Made by a program: the position numbers and the translations under genes. DNA of 36,008 nucleotides from Corynebacterium yonathiae (GTDB lineage Bacteria > Actinomycetota > Actinomycetes > Mycobacteriales > Mycobacteriaceae): NCBI RefSeq assembly GCF_027570195.1, contig NZ_JAKMUZ010000022.1:1-36008 (forward strand), read 5' to 3'. Numbering within the stretch: the stretch's first letter is position 1; each line of letters opens with the position of its first letter. This document shows, piece after piece, positions 8,057 to 15,657 of this stretch. The notes below the pieces were generated by a model, which was not told where the DNA came from, ran no database searches, and saw only the letters and a program-made list of their open reading frames with translations.

Positions 8057-9238
8057 TTATACCCTGGTCTTGGACGAGAGGAAGTCCCAGACCACCTTTG
8101 GAGTATCTGGCTGCCAGAACCAGGTGTGGTCCTGCGGAACCTTGACCAGCTGTACGTCCTTCTGGCAACCATTGAAGTTCAGGCGTTCGGAACCGCCAGC
8201 CTCTGGAGTCGCCTGGAAGGTCATGTCGCATCGATTGCGTTTCAGGTATCCGCCAAGCACCGTGCGCACCGGTAAGTAGCCAGCCTCGTGCCGGTCACCG
8301 CCTTCATAGGTCATCATCTTGTCATTGACGCCATGCATGATGAGGGTATTCATCGGCGCATCGGCACAGTTAACCTCCACCGGGTTGTAGAAGGCACCCG
8401 AGACCATGGCTACAGCGGCAAAGGTGTCCTGCGCGTGGCAGCCCAGCACTGAGGTAAAGCCGCCACCATTGGACATACCCATGGCATAGACGCGGTTGCG
8501 GTCAACGTGGTAGTCCTTGTCCACAGAGTCAAGAATGCGTTTGATGAAGCGGATGTCCTCACCATCGTGCGTCTTGGCATAAGGTGCTGCCTCCCAAGCA
8601 CGCTCAAAACCCTCCGGGTAGACGATGATTGCCTCATTATTAGCTTCAGTAGTCTGCATACGTGCGTAGCTGGAATAGTTTTCCGGGGAATCTCCCCATC
8701 CACCGAAGCCGAAAAGAACAGGCGCAGCCTTTTCCGGCGAATAGTTATTGGGAATGCGCAATAGATACCTGCGGGTCTTTCCCTCGTGCTCCATAGTGAG
8801 CGACTGTATAGAGCCCGGCTTAAATGGCGGGTTGGGGTTGATGCTGGTATCTACCATCGCTGGCCGCGGTGCCGGCTCCGGAAGCGATGATCCCTCAGGA
8901 GCAGGTGCCGGGTTGTTTTGGTCAGCACCTTTATCTGCTGGTGCCGGGGTGGATTCTTTCACGCCTTCTGGAACGAGGTGGGATCCATCTGGCTGCGGAA
9001 TAACCGGCTTCGCGTTTTCGGGTGCCGGCCCCGGTGCTGGTGCCGGTGCTGGGTGTGGTGCGTTTGCTGGGGCCGGCGCAGGTGCAGGTGCAGGCGCTTC
9101 TTGCGCGTGGGCAGGAGACACGCTCAGCAGCGCCCCGCAAGCCAGCACACCAACAACAATCAGGTAAAGGAAATAGCGAAGAAAATTAGTAACATTAGCC
9201 ACAAGGTTAAAACTAACCACATTTTTCACTAGAGACAC
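8057..9238 (-). CDS. Secreted LpqC-like esterase (polyhydroxybutyrate depolymerase family)
   Basis: This is a 393-residue exported alpha/beta-hydrolase. A hydrophobic signal segment ends at AHA, then comes an Ala/Pro-rich linker (about residues 46-125) and the catalytic domain. The RYLLRIPNNY and PVLFGFGGWGD strands, the nucleophile elbow GMSNGG, the acid region MHGVNDKM and the His region VPQDHTW are all present. The fold matches the carbohydrate-esterase-1/PHB-depolymerase family that includes mycobacterial LpqC. True polymer depolymerase activity should not be assumed; many members act on cell-envelope or feruloyl esters. The start is weakly defined: a GTG at 9238 is used, a GTG at 9229 is possible, and neither has a good ribosome-binding site. 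It is divergent from the isochorismate synthase gene (64 bp apart) and convergent with the surface operon. Confidence 0.85.
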   Translation of the reverse strand: MSLVKNVVSFNLVANVTNFLRYFLYLIVVGVLACGALLSVSPAHAQEAPAPAPAPAPANAPHPAPAPAPGPAPENAKPVIPQPDGSHLVPEGVKESTPAPADKGADQNNPAPAPEGSSLPEPAPRPAMVDTSINPNPPFKPGSIQSLTMEHEGKTRRYLLRIPNNYSPEKAAPVLFGFGGWGDSPENYSSYARMQTTEANNEAIIVYPEGFERAWEAAPYAKTHDGEDIRFIKRILDSVDKDYHVDRNRVYAMGMSNGGGFTSVLGCHAQDTFAAVAMVSGAFYNPVEVNCADAPMNTLIMHGVNDKMMTYEGGDRHEAGYLPVRTVLGGYLKRNRCDMTFQATPEAGGSERLNFNGCQKDVQLVKVPQDHTWFWQPDTPKVVWDFLSSKTRV

Positions 9239-9288
9239 TGTTTACACGCCCAGTGCACACTCAATTCTGTAAGAAAAGCCCAAGGCAT

Positions 9289-9294
9289 TAAGCT
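9289..9294 (+). promoter_or_regulatory. -10 hexamer TAAGCT, probable leaderless start
   Basis: TAAGCT ends eight bases before the ATG at 9303. There is no Shine-Dalgarno sequence between them, so transcription would begin at or next to the start codon. No clear -35 element is visible. Confidence 0.45.
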
Positions 9295-9302
9295 AGATTT
9301 TC

Positions 9303-10406
9303 ATGCACGAAGACAGACCAAGCACCGCCCCCGATTTTTTGCTCTCACGGGCAACGGGGTCTGTCCGTACCCAAGGTGCGCGCCACACTTTTAATGACGC
9401 CGATGCGGCAATTTCCGCTCTCCGCAGCAAGGATGTAGAGATGGTCGTCGGTGCGATCCCCTTCGATTCGGACACCCCCGCGGCACTAACCGTACCGGAG
9501 ACCATCATCCGCGAAGAGGGCCCGCTGGAACCGCACGCTTATTATCGCAACCAGAGCTTAAGCTCCCGCGTAGTTGGCTTCGATCCAGAGCCTGAGGAAC
9601 ACCTTCGCCGCGTGGAGGCAGCCATCGGCACGATTGAAACCTCCAAACTAGAAAAGGTAGTTCTAGCCCGCGCGGTAGACATCGAATTCCCTGAAGCCAT
9701 CGATCCGCGCCTCGTGGCGGCGCGCCTTATCGATCTCTCCGCCAACCGTGACGGGTTCATTGCTGATCTCTCTCCCGCTGGAAGGCCGGGCGCGATGCTT
9801 GTCGGCTCCTCCCCGGAGGTTCTAGTCAAGCGTCAAGGCTCGACTGTGTCAGCCTTTCCCTTGGCGGGTTCGTCTCCGCGCCGCGCCTCGCCGACCGAGG
9901 ATCACCTCGCAGGACAGGACCTCTTGCATTCTTCCAAGGATCTCCACGAGCACGCTTTTGTGGTCGACCACCTGCGCCGGGCGCTCACCCCATTGTGCGA
10001 GCGACTAGATATTCCGGACGTCCCACAACTGATAAGCACCAATGAAATGTGGCACCTTGGCACGCCGATTTCCGGAACGCTCAAGGATAAAGACTTGACT
10101 GCGCTCGAGCTTGCCCTAGCGGTCCATCCCACACCGGCTATCTGTGGCACCCCGGCCGAAGCCGCCCAAGCCCTTATTGAGACTGCGGAGACCGACCGTG
10201 GTTTCTATGCCGGCGCGGTCGGCTGGTGCGATAGTTCAGGTGACGGCGAATATATGGTAGCCATTCGCTGCGCAGAGGTTGCCGGCGATGGACTCTCCGC
10301 ACGCGCTTGGGCTGGTGGAGGCATCGTCGGCGATTCTGATGCCCAAGCGGAGTTGGAAGAAACCACCGCTAAGCTGCGCACCATTTTGAAGGCGCTAAGC
10401 CTCTAG
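9303..10406 (+). CDS. Isochorismate synthase
   Basis: This 367-residue chorismate-utilising enzyme converts chorismate to isochorismate, the branch point to menaquinone or siderophore-type products. Family landmarks run in order: LEKVVLARA (with the general-base Lys), GSSPEVLVK, FPLAGSSPRR, DLHEHAFVVDHL, HLGTPISG, HPTPAICGTP, and GFYAGAVGWCDSSGDGEYMVAIR near the C-terminus, with Mg-binding acidic residues. The length fits EntC/MenF/DhbC enzymes. The window has no further menaquinone or siderophore genes, so MenF versus EntC cannot be decided; Corynebacterium uses menaquinone, which favours a MenF role. The ATG at 9303 sits just after a -10-like TAAGCT and may be leaderless. Confidence 0.9.
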   Translation: MHEDRPSTAPDFLLSRATGSVRTQGARHTFNDADAAISALRSKDVEMVVGAIPFDSDTPAALTVPETIIREEGPLEPHAYYRNQSLSSRVVGFDPEPEEHLRRVEAAIGTIETSKLEKVVLARAVDIEFPEAIDPRLVAARLIDLSANRDGFIADLSPAGRPGAMLVGSSPEVLVKRQGSTVSAFPLAGSSPRRASPTEDHLAGQDLLHSSKDLHEHAFVVDHLRRALTPLCERLDIPDVPQLISTNEMWHLGTPISGTLKDKDLTALELALAVHPTPAICGTPAEAAQALIETAETDRGFYAGAVGWCDSSGDGEYMVAIRCAEVAGDGLSARAWAGGGIVGDSDAQAELEETTAKLRTILKALSL

Positions 10407-10977
10407 CCCACGCGCTTGGCGACGAGCACGACGTCGGTGCGGTGGTGCGCACCTGCACCTTCAGCCAAGTGGCGCTCCCGGCGGGCTAGGGTGACAGTTT
10501 CCAATTCGCGCAGGTTGTGCGCCAACCATTCCGGCATCGCCAGTTCTGTGGACTCCATATCGTGGTGAACAAAAAGCAGTGTTCCCCCTGGAGCTACCAA
10601 GTGCTCAAGCTTTTCGACCTCTTCCGACGTTGCGCGTATCCCACCGTAGTGGACGCTTACCAAGTCAAAGGGCTCATGGCTAAAGCCACTAAACATAGCA
10701 ACCTGTGCGGCAACGCCGAGGGCGCGAGTGCGGGCTACGGCCGTCGGGGCGAAGTCAATGCCCAACACATCCTAGCCGTGGTTTTAAGCCAGAGCGCGTC
10801 CGCGCCTTCTCCGCAGCCAATGTCCAGGGCAGAGCCAGGCGCAAGCTCCGCAGCATAATCGACAAGGGTGGAGTTCGGCTTTCCTGACCACACGCGATCA
10901 GTGCTGCGGTACCGCTCCTCCATTTCCGCGGGAGTGGGAACGTAGGGGCGATGCTCGCTCTGGTGGGAGTTATGCAC
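10403..10977 (-). pseudogene. Class I SAM-dependent methyltransferase, frameshifted
   Basis: Two frames each hold half of one methyltransferase. From the GTG at 10977, frame one reads MEERYRSTDRVWSGKPN, then the SAM motif I LDIGCGEGADALWLKT, and loses sense near 10775. The other frame resumes with DVLGIDFAPTAVARTRA, followed by FDLVSVHY, LVAPGGTLLFVHHD and a normal end at 10403. The total length of 575 bases is one short of a whole number of codons, so one missing base explains it. Adding a G in the AGGATG stretch (about 10771-10776) would restore an uninterrupted protein of about 191 residues. The GTG start overlaps the stop of the upstream FAH gene by 8 bases, as in a two-gene operon. It may be a true recent pseudogene or a sequencing/assembly error; the rest of the protein shows no decay. 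Confidence 0.8.
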
Positions 10978-11779
10978 GGTCGATGGAATTGCGTAGGGTT
11001 CCCAGGCCTGGGATCTCGATTTCGATGGTATCCCCCGGGACCATCGGAGCGGTGCCGGCCGGTGAACCAGTAGTAATGACATCGCCGGGAAGCAAGGTAT
11101 AGGCGGCGGAAATCTCTTCTAAGATGCCGCCCATCTTCACAATCATCTGGTCCGTATTGGAATCCTGCTTTTGCTCACGAGAGCCCTCGTGTGTCAGGTA
11201 GGCATTAATCTTCTGGTCATCCAGATTCAAGCTGTCCAGATCCGTCTCAATCCATGGGCCGAGCGGGCAGAAAGTGTCGATCCCCTTGGCACGAGCCCAT
11301 TGTCCGTCCTTGAACTGCAGGTCACGGGAGGAAACATCATTGCAAATGGTGTAGCCCAGTACGTGGTCTTGCCAGTTCTCGGCCTTGATATTCTTCGACG
11401 GTTTGGAAATGACTACGGCAAGCTCGCCCTCGAACTCTACATTGGTGGCATAGTCTGGGATCTTGATCGCGGCATCCGGGCCGATGACCGCGGTGGACGG
11501 CTTAATGAAGATGGTGGGCGGCAAGCTATCGGCAGACTTCTTGAAGACTTCCGCAACGTGGTCCGCATAGTTGCGGCCCAGCGCCACAACCTTGGTAGGC
11601 AGGGTCGGTGCCAAGAGGCGAACCTCGTTAAGCTTCCACTCGCGCCCGGTTGGCTCCGGCGGAGTGAAAGGCGTGCCAGCAATTTCTTTTGCTACTAGCT
11701 CTTGCATCGGGGCGTCTTTCGGCCCATCGATAATGGCGAAACAGATTCCTTCTGGGTGTGCAATTCGTCCTAAACGCAT
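10970..11779 (-). CDS. odx: Fumarylacetoacetate hydrolase family protein, probable oxaloacetate decarboxylase
   Basis: This is a 269-residue FAH-fold enzyme. The metal site is visible in VEFEGELAVVI, with the flanking motifs LGRNYADHVAE, FIKPSTAVIGP, GYTICNDVSSRDLQ, KGIDTFCPLGPW and LLPGDVITTGSPAGT. The family includes acylpyruvases, isomerases of aromatic catabolism and oxaloacetate decarboxylases. In C. glutamicum the member beside leuB (Cg1458, Odx) decarboxylates oxaloacetate, and this gene is in the same neighbourhood, so that activity is the best guess. The ATG at 11779 is chosen because AGGA lies eight bases upstream; a TTG at 11797 is in frame but has less support. Its stop overlaps the methyltransferase start. 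Confidence 0.85.
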   Translation of the reverse strand: MRLGRIAHPEGICFAIIDGPKDAPMQELVAKEIAGTPFTPPEPTGREWKLNEVRLLAPTLPTKVVALGRNYADHVAEVFKKSADSLPPTIFIKPSTAVIGPDAAIKIPDYATNVEFEGELAVVISKPSKNIKAENWQDHVLGYTICNDVSSRDLQFKDGQWARAKGIDTFCPLGPWIETDLDSLNLDDQKINAYLTHEGSREQKQDSNTDQMIVKMGGILEEISAAYTLLPGDVITTGSPAGTAPMVPGDTIEIEIPGLGTLRNSIDRA

Positions 11780-11960
11780 AGCGGTAATCCTACTCAATCG
11801 TTACCTTCACATGTGTGCAAAGGTTACGGTGTTAATTAGTTAATTTGAGTAAATTGCAGTGTTCTTTCAAACGTCATTGCAAGCCCCCGGAAAAGGGGAC
11901 GAAAGCAACCGTTCGGCTCTGAGGGCGTCGGCAAGCGCATCGCGCAGAGCACGTTTGCTC

Positions 11961-12980
11961 CTATGTAGCTAGGGCGCGCGAGATTCGGTCACCGATCTCA
12001 GTGGTCTTCACCGGCCCATCGCCACGCTGCGCAACGTCTTGCGCCACCGCATCCTCTATCCTTTGCGCATTGGCTTCATCTCCTACATGACGAAGGAGCA
12101 TGGCCGCCGACAAAATAGCAGCCGTCGGATCCGCAATCCCCTGCCCAGCGATATCCGGCGCAGATCCATGTACCGGCTCGAACATCGAGGGATTCGCTCC
12201 TGAAGCATCAATGTTTCCGGAGGCAGCAAGGCCAATGCCGCCCACTACGGCACCGGCAAGATCGGTGAGGATATCTCCAAAAAGGTTATCGGTAACAATT
12301 ACGTCATATCGTGCTGGATCCGTAACCATATAAATGGTCGCGGCATCGATATGTTGGTAGTCCACCTGAACCTCTGGAAACTCGGCGGCAACCTCGTCGA
12401 CAGTGCGTTGCCACAGCCCACCCGCATTGACCAATACATTGGTTTTGTGCACCAAGGTCAGGTGCTTGCGGCGCTGCTCAGCCCGCGCAAAGGCATCGCG
12501 CACTACGCGCTCCACACCGAAACGGGTGTTTTGAGACACCTCACTGGCCACCTCATGATCAGTACCCTCGCGCAAGGTACCACCGTTTCCGCAGTACAGC
12601 CCCTCGGTGCCCTCGCGCACCACCACAAAATCAATGTCGCCAGGATCGGCCAACGGCGAAGATGCAGTGGGATACAGCTTGGAAGGACGCAGGTTTACGT
12701 AGTGATCCAGTGCAAATCGCATCTTGAGCAACAGCCCTCGCTCCAATACGCCCGGGGGCACTTCACCTGGGACACCAATTGCCCCTAACAAGATCGCATC
12801 ATGTTCGCGCAGGCTAGCTAAATCCGCATCCGTGAGAAGCTCCCCGTTGCGTAGGTAGCGGCGCGCACCAAGGTCATACTCGGTGGTGTCAATATCGGAG
12901 CGAACTGCATGCAGCACCTTGAGCGCTTCAGCCGTCACCTCGGGCCCAATACCATCCCCACCAATTACCGCAAGTTTCAT
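11961..12980 (-). CDS. leuB: 3-isopropylmalate dehydrogenase
   Basis: This 339-residue enzyme oxidises and decarboxylates 3-isopropylmalate in leucine synthesis, using NAD and Mg. It shows the N-terminal [10 protein letters not shown], the substrate Arg region [17 protein letters not shown], the metal-binding [27 protein letters not shown], and the NAD loop [24 protein letters not shown]. The length matches other corynebacterial LeuB proteins. The ATG at 12980 (MKLAVIGG) has AAAGGA ten bases upstream; the open frame extends further up without good reason to start there. It lies after serA on the same strand, with a 121-base gap that contains a hairpin, so it probably has its own promoter. The roughly 180 bases between its stop and the FAH gene show no gene. 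Confidence 0.96.
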   Translation of the reverse strand: MKLAVIGGDGIGPEVTAEALKVLHAVRSDIDTTEYDLGARRYLRNGELLTDADLASLREHDAILLGAIGVPGEVPPGVLERGLLLKMRFALDHYVNLRPSKLYPTASSPLADPGDIDFVVVREGTEGLYCGNGGTLREGTDHEVASEVSQNTRFGVERVVRDAFARAEQRRKHLTLVHKTNVLVNAGGLWQRTVDEVAAEFPEVQVDYQHIDAATIYMVTDPARYDVIVTDNLFGDILTDLAGAVVGGIGLAASGNIDASGANPSMFEPVHGSAPDIAGQGIADPTAAILSAAMLLRHVGDEANAQRIEDAVAQDVAQRGDGPVKTTEIGDRISRALAT

Positions 12981-13034
12981 TATGTAGGATTCCTTTCTCA
13001 CAAGGTGGATTTTTACCAACCCTACCAAAGAGGA

Positions 13035-13071
13035 CCCGCGCAGCGCAGGAAGTTACCTCACACTGCGCGGG
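13035..13071 (-). terminator. Hairpin between serA and leuB
   Basis: CCCGCGCAG pairs perfectly with CTGCGCGGG across a 19-base loop. It lies about 30 bases after the serA stop and about 55 before leuB. No T-run follows. It may end the serA transcript or act as a leader structure for leuB. Confidence 0.45.
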
Positions 13072-13101
13072 ATGCCCTACACGAATTCTGATCAAACAGC
13101 C

Positions 13102-14688
13102 CTATGCGTCCATATCTAACTGCTCGCACTGCGCGCCTAATGCCGCATTGACCTCAGCAATAAGAGACTCTGGCACCTCGGTTTCCACGCGCAGAATAAG
13201 GACAGCATCAGATTCCTGCTTGCCATACGTAAGCGCCGCCGCCACAATATTGATTCCAGCAGCTCCCAGCTTGGTGCCCACGGTTCCCAGCGCACCTGGA
13301 GCATCCGCATAGCGGAAGAAGAGATTGCGGCCAGTAGCACGCATATCGACGCCACGACCGTTGATGCGGATAAACTTTTCGGTTCCATCGATGCCGATAA
13401 GCGCACCGGTAAGCGAGAACGTTTCTCCATCGGCACCAATAACTTTCACCTGCAGGGAGGAGCGGTGCCCCTTGGATTCCGCGTTGGTAGATACCTCCAC
13501 CTCTACCCCACGGCTCTGCGCAATCTGCATAGCATTGACAAATGTCACCGGTTCCGAAGTCACGCCGCTAAACAGACCCCGGACAGCAGAAAGACCTAAC
13601 ACTTCTACATCCTCGGTAGACAGCTCACCGCAAGCTTCTACTTCAACGGCAACGGGTGCCTGCCCCAGCAGACGTCCAGCCGTCAGTCCTAGCTTGCGTG
13701 CGAGATCCAGCCAGCCAGCAACTTCTTCTCCTACAGCACCACCGGAGACGTTTACCGCATCTGGGACAAACTCACCGGCGAGAGCTTTGAGCACCGACGC
13801 CGCCACATCGGTCCCTGCACGGTCCTGGGCCTCTACAGTGGAGGCTCCCAAGTGTGGAGAAACGGTGACCTGCGGCAGCTTAAATAGCGGAGAATCAGTG
13901 CATGGCTCCGTAGCGTAGACATCGAAGCCCGCACCCCGGTGATGGCCCTGTTCGATAGACTCAGCCAAGGCCTCCTCATCCACCAAACCGCCGCGAGCCG
14001 CGTTAATGAGAATCTGCCCCTTCTTCGCCTTAGCCAAAAGCTCCTTATCAAACATTCCGGCAGTCTCTGGGGTCTTCGGAAGGTGAATGGTCACAAAATC
14101 GGAGCGAGACATTAGCTCTTCCAGTTCGACCAGTTCCACGCCCAGTGCCGCCGCACGAGCCGGGTTGGCATAGGGGTCGTGGGCAATAATGGTGGTTTCA
14201 AAAGACTTCAGACGCTGTGCGAAGAGCTGCCCAATGTGTCCAAAACCAACAATGCCGATGGTCTTTCCATACACCTCCACGCCCTTGAAAGAAGAACGCT
14301 TCCATTCCCCCTCGCGCAGCGACTGGTCGGCTGCTGGTACCTGGCGCGCCGTCGCCAAGAGCAATGCAATGGCCTGTTCGCACGCCGAGTGAATATTAGA
14401 CGTAGGTGCATTTACCACCATGACGCCCTTTTCCGTTGCCGCCGGAATATCAACGTTATCTAGGCCCACTCCTGCACGGCCCACAATTTTTAGCTTTGGA
14501 GCTGCTTCTAAAACCTCTGCATCAACAGTGGTTGCAGAACGCACCAGCAAAGCTTCTGCATCCGGCACTGCGGCGAGCAGCTCCGCACGATTTGGACCGT
14601 CGACCCAACGAACCTCAACTGAATCCCCCAAGGCCGTAACTGTGGATTGAGCTAATTTATCGGCAATAAGGACTACCGGCTTCGACAT
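13102..14688 (-). CDS. serA: D-3-phosphoglycerate dehydrogenase (long form)
   Basis: This 528-residue enzyme catalyses the first step of serine synthesis, oxidising 3-phosphoglycerate with NAD. The N-terminal part holds [10 protein letters not shown] and the dinucleotide fold [10 protein letters not shown], then [13 protein letters not shown] and the catalytic-His region [12 protein letters not shown]. About residues 320-445 form the intervening (ASB) domain and the C-terminus is an ACT regulatory domain ([14 protein letters not shown]). The long form is the same size as mycobacterial SerA and is normally feedback-controlled by serine. The ATG at 14688 has GGAAG two to three bases further upstream in an AAGGAAGAT context. 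It stands between the lipoprotein gene and leuB on the same strand, each gap carrying a hairpin. Confidence 0.96.
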   Translation of the reverse strand: MSKPVVLIADKLAQSTVTALGDSVEVRWVDGPNRAELLAAVPDAEALLVRSATTVDAEVLEAAPKLKIVGRAGVGLDNVDIPAATEKGVMVVNAPTSNIHSACEQAIALLLATARQVPAADQSLREGEWKRSSFKGVEVYGKTIGIVGFGHIGQLFAQRLKSFETTIIAHDPYANPARAAALGVELVELEELMSRSDFVTIHLPKTPETAGMFDKELLAKAKKGQILINAARGGLVDEEALAESIEQGHHRGAGFDVYATEPCTDSPLFKLPQVTVSPHLGASTVEAQDRAGTDVAASVLKALAGEFVPDAVNVSGGAVGEEVAGWLDLARKLGLTAGRLLGQAPVAVEVEACGELSTEDVEVLGLSAVRGLFSGVTSEPVTFVNAMQIAQSRGVEVEVSTNAESKGHRSSLQVKVIGADGETFSLTGALIGIDGTEKFIRINGRGVDMRATGRNLFFRYADAPGALGTVGTKLGAAGINIVAAALTYGKQESDAVLILRVETEVPESLIAEVNAALGAQCEQLDMDA

Positions 14689-14717
14689 ATCTTCCTTCGC
14701 TTAAGTGTGATGCGGTG

Positions 14718-14736
14718 CACGCGGAATTCCCGCGTG
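14718..14736 (-). terminator. Short hairpin between lipoprotein gene and serA
   Basis: CACGCGG and CCGCGTG pair around AATTC, 15 bases beyond the lipoprotein stop and just upstream of serA. It has no T-run. It is a plausible weak terminator for the DUF262-lipoprotein pair. Confidence 0.4.
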
Positions 14737-14751
14737 TCAAGGAAGTGTAGT

Positions 14752-15657
14752 TCAGGAAGGAGTGCCCTGCTTGATTTTTGCCTTAAATTCTTTCATTCGA
14801 CCGAATTCCGGTCCTAGGGCTACTAAGGCACCATCTGCAAGGCCGGCAACAGCGGCCATGCTGTGCTTATCCTCCAAAGGATCAGCAGTCGGCATCACCA
14901 ACACCTTGCCGCCGTAGGCTGCCGCCGTAATCACGTTCGCGATGGGACTGTCTTTTGTCGCGACGATATTCGGTGCCATCTGGCCGTCTCTGCGGGACTG
15001 CGCCGGGATGGGCTTCTTCTTTTTCTCATCTGTGTGCGCCTCGCCTTCATACGGCACCCATGCGGGCCGCAACTCCACCTGGGGAGTCTTATCCAAACGC
15101 GCAATATCCTTGACCATCTGTTCTGGGGAAGCTACCACTTTGGAACCGTATTGAAACGCCGTAAACTCCCCCAAGGCCTTGTGGGTTCCTGGATCCTTAA
15201 TGACGGTGAAATCCCCAGATGTTTCTGTCCACGGCACATCACCGACAATCACTAGGCGACTTACTCCAAGATCCGTGAGAAGCTTATGGATTTCCAAGCG
15301 CCGAGCATCGTCATACTGCACCGCCGGCAGATGCTGGTTTACCGCCAAGGTCGCTGCGCGCAAAATTGACTTATCATCCCCAGCAAAGAGAACAAGGGAA
15401 TCTGAATCTTCGAAAAACAGGCGGCTAGCCTCAATGCCTATGGAGTCATTGACAATGACAAACCTGCCATCAAATTTCGGATCAATCAGACGGTTTTGGT
15501 TTTCCGCCTTAGCCTTATTGAGGTCAATTTCAGACTCATCCAAATCGGACAGACCACGCCTGACCAGTTTGGTCTCAGTAACTGGTGTGCCACAGGCCGA
15601 TAATGCGAGCGAGGCGACGAGCACTGCGGCAGTCAGGCGCACAGAATTAGCGATCAA
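14752..15657 (-). CDS. Lipoprotein of unknown function
   Basis: This exported lipoprotein of about 301 residues ends its signal in the lipobox LSAC, about 25 residues from the chosen start. The mature part alternates strands and helices, with FVIVNDSIGIEASRLFF, SLVLFAGDDKSILRAATLAV, LPAVQYDD and LGVSRLVIVGDV. That spacing recalls the cell-wall-binding repeat 2 family (alternating substrate-like halves), but the match is by eye and weak. There is a basic KKKK stretch in the middle. The start is uncertain: a TTG at 15657 overlaps the DUF262 gene by 11 bases and has AGGAAGG upstream, while a GTG at 15642 gives a shorter, textbook signal peptide. The tight link to the DUF262 gene suggests co-transcription, not necessarily a shared function. 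Confidence 0.75.
   Translation of the reverse strand: MIANSVRLTAAVLVASLALSACGTPVTETKLVRRGLSDLDESEIDLNKAKAENQNRLIDPKFDGRFVIVNDSIGIEASRLFFEDSDSLVLFAGDDKSILRAATLAVNQHLPAVQYDDARRLEIHKLLTDLGVSRLVIVGDVPWTETSGDFTVIKDPGTHKALGEFTAFQYGSKVVASPEQMVKDIARLDKTPQVELRPAWVPYEGEAHTDEKKKKPIPAQSRRDGQMAPNIVATKDSPIANVITAAAYGGKVLVMPTADPLEDKHSMAAVAGLADGALVALGPEFGRMKEFKAKIKQGTPS

Noticed and set aside
8990..9110. Repetitive Ala/Pro-coding DNA as a possible CRISPR or repeat array
   Set aside because: The units are short (6 bases) and in frame within a gene, with no spacers. It is a coding low-complexity tract.
8748..9167. 139-codon Gly/Ala-rich frame on the plus strand
   Set aside because: It is the complement of the Ala/Pro stalk of the esterase; the low-complexity sequence creates the open frame.
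10735..11082. 115-codon frame as a separate small protein upstream of the methyltransferase half
   Set aside because: Its useful part is simply the N-terminal half of the frameshifted methyltransferase; the part before 10977 is the FAH gene in another frame.
11797..11960. Possible terminator or small RNA between the FAH gene and leuB
   Set aside because: Only short stems (GAGCA/TGCTC and CCCC/GGGG) are visible, without a T-run. The evidence is too weak to call a feature.
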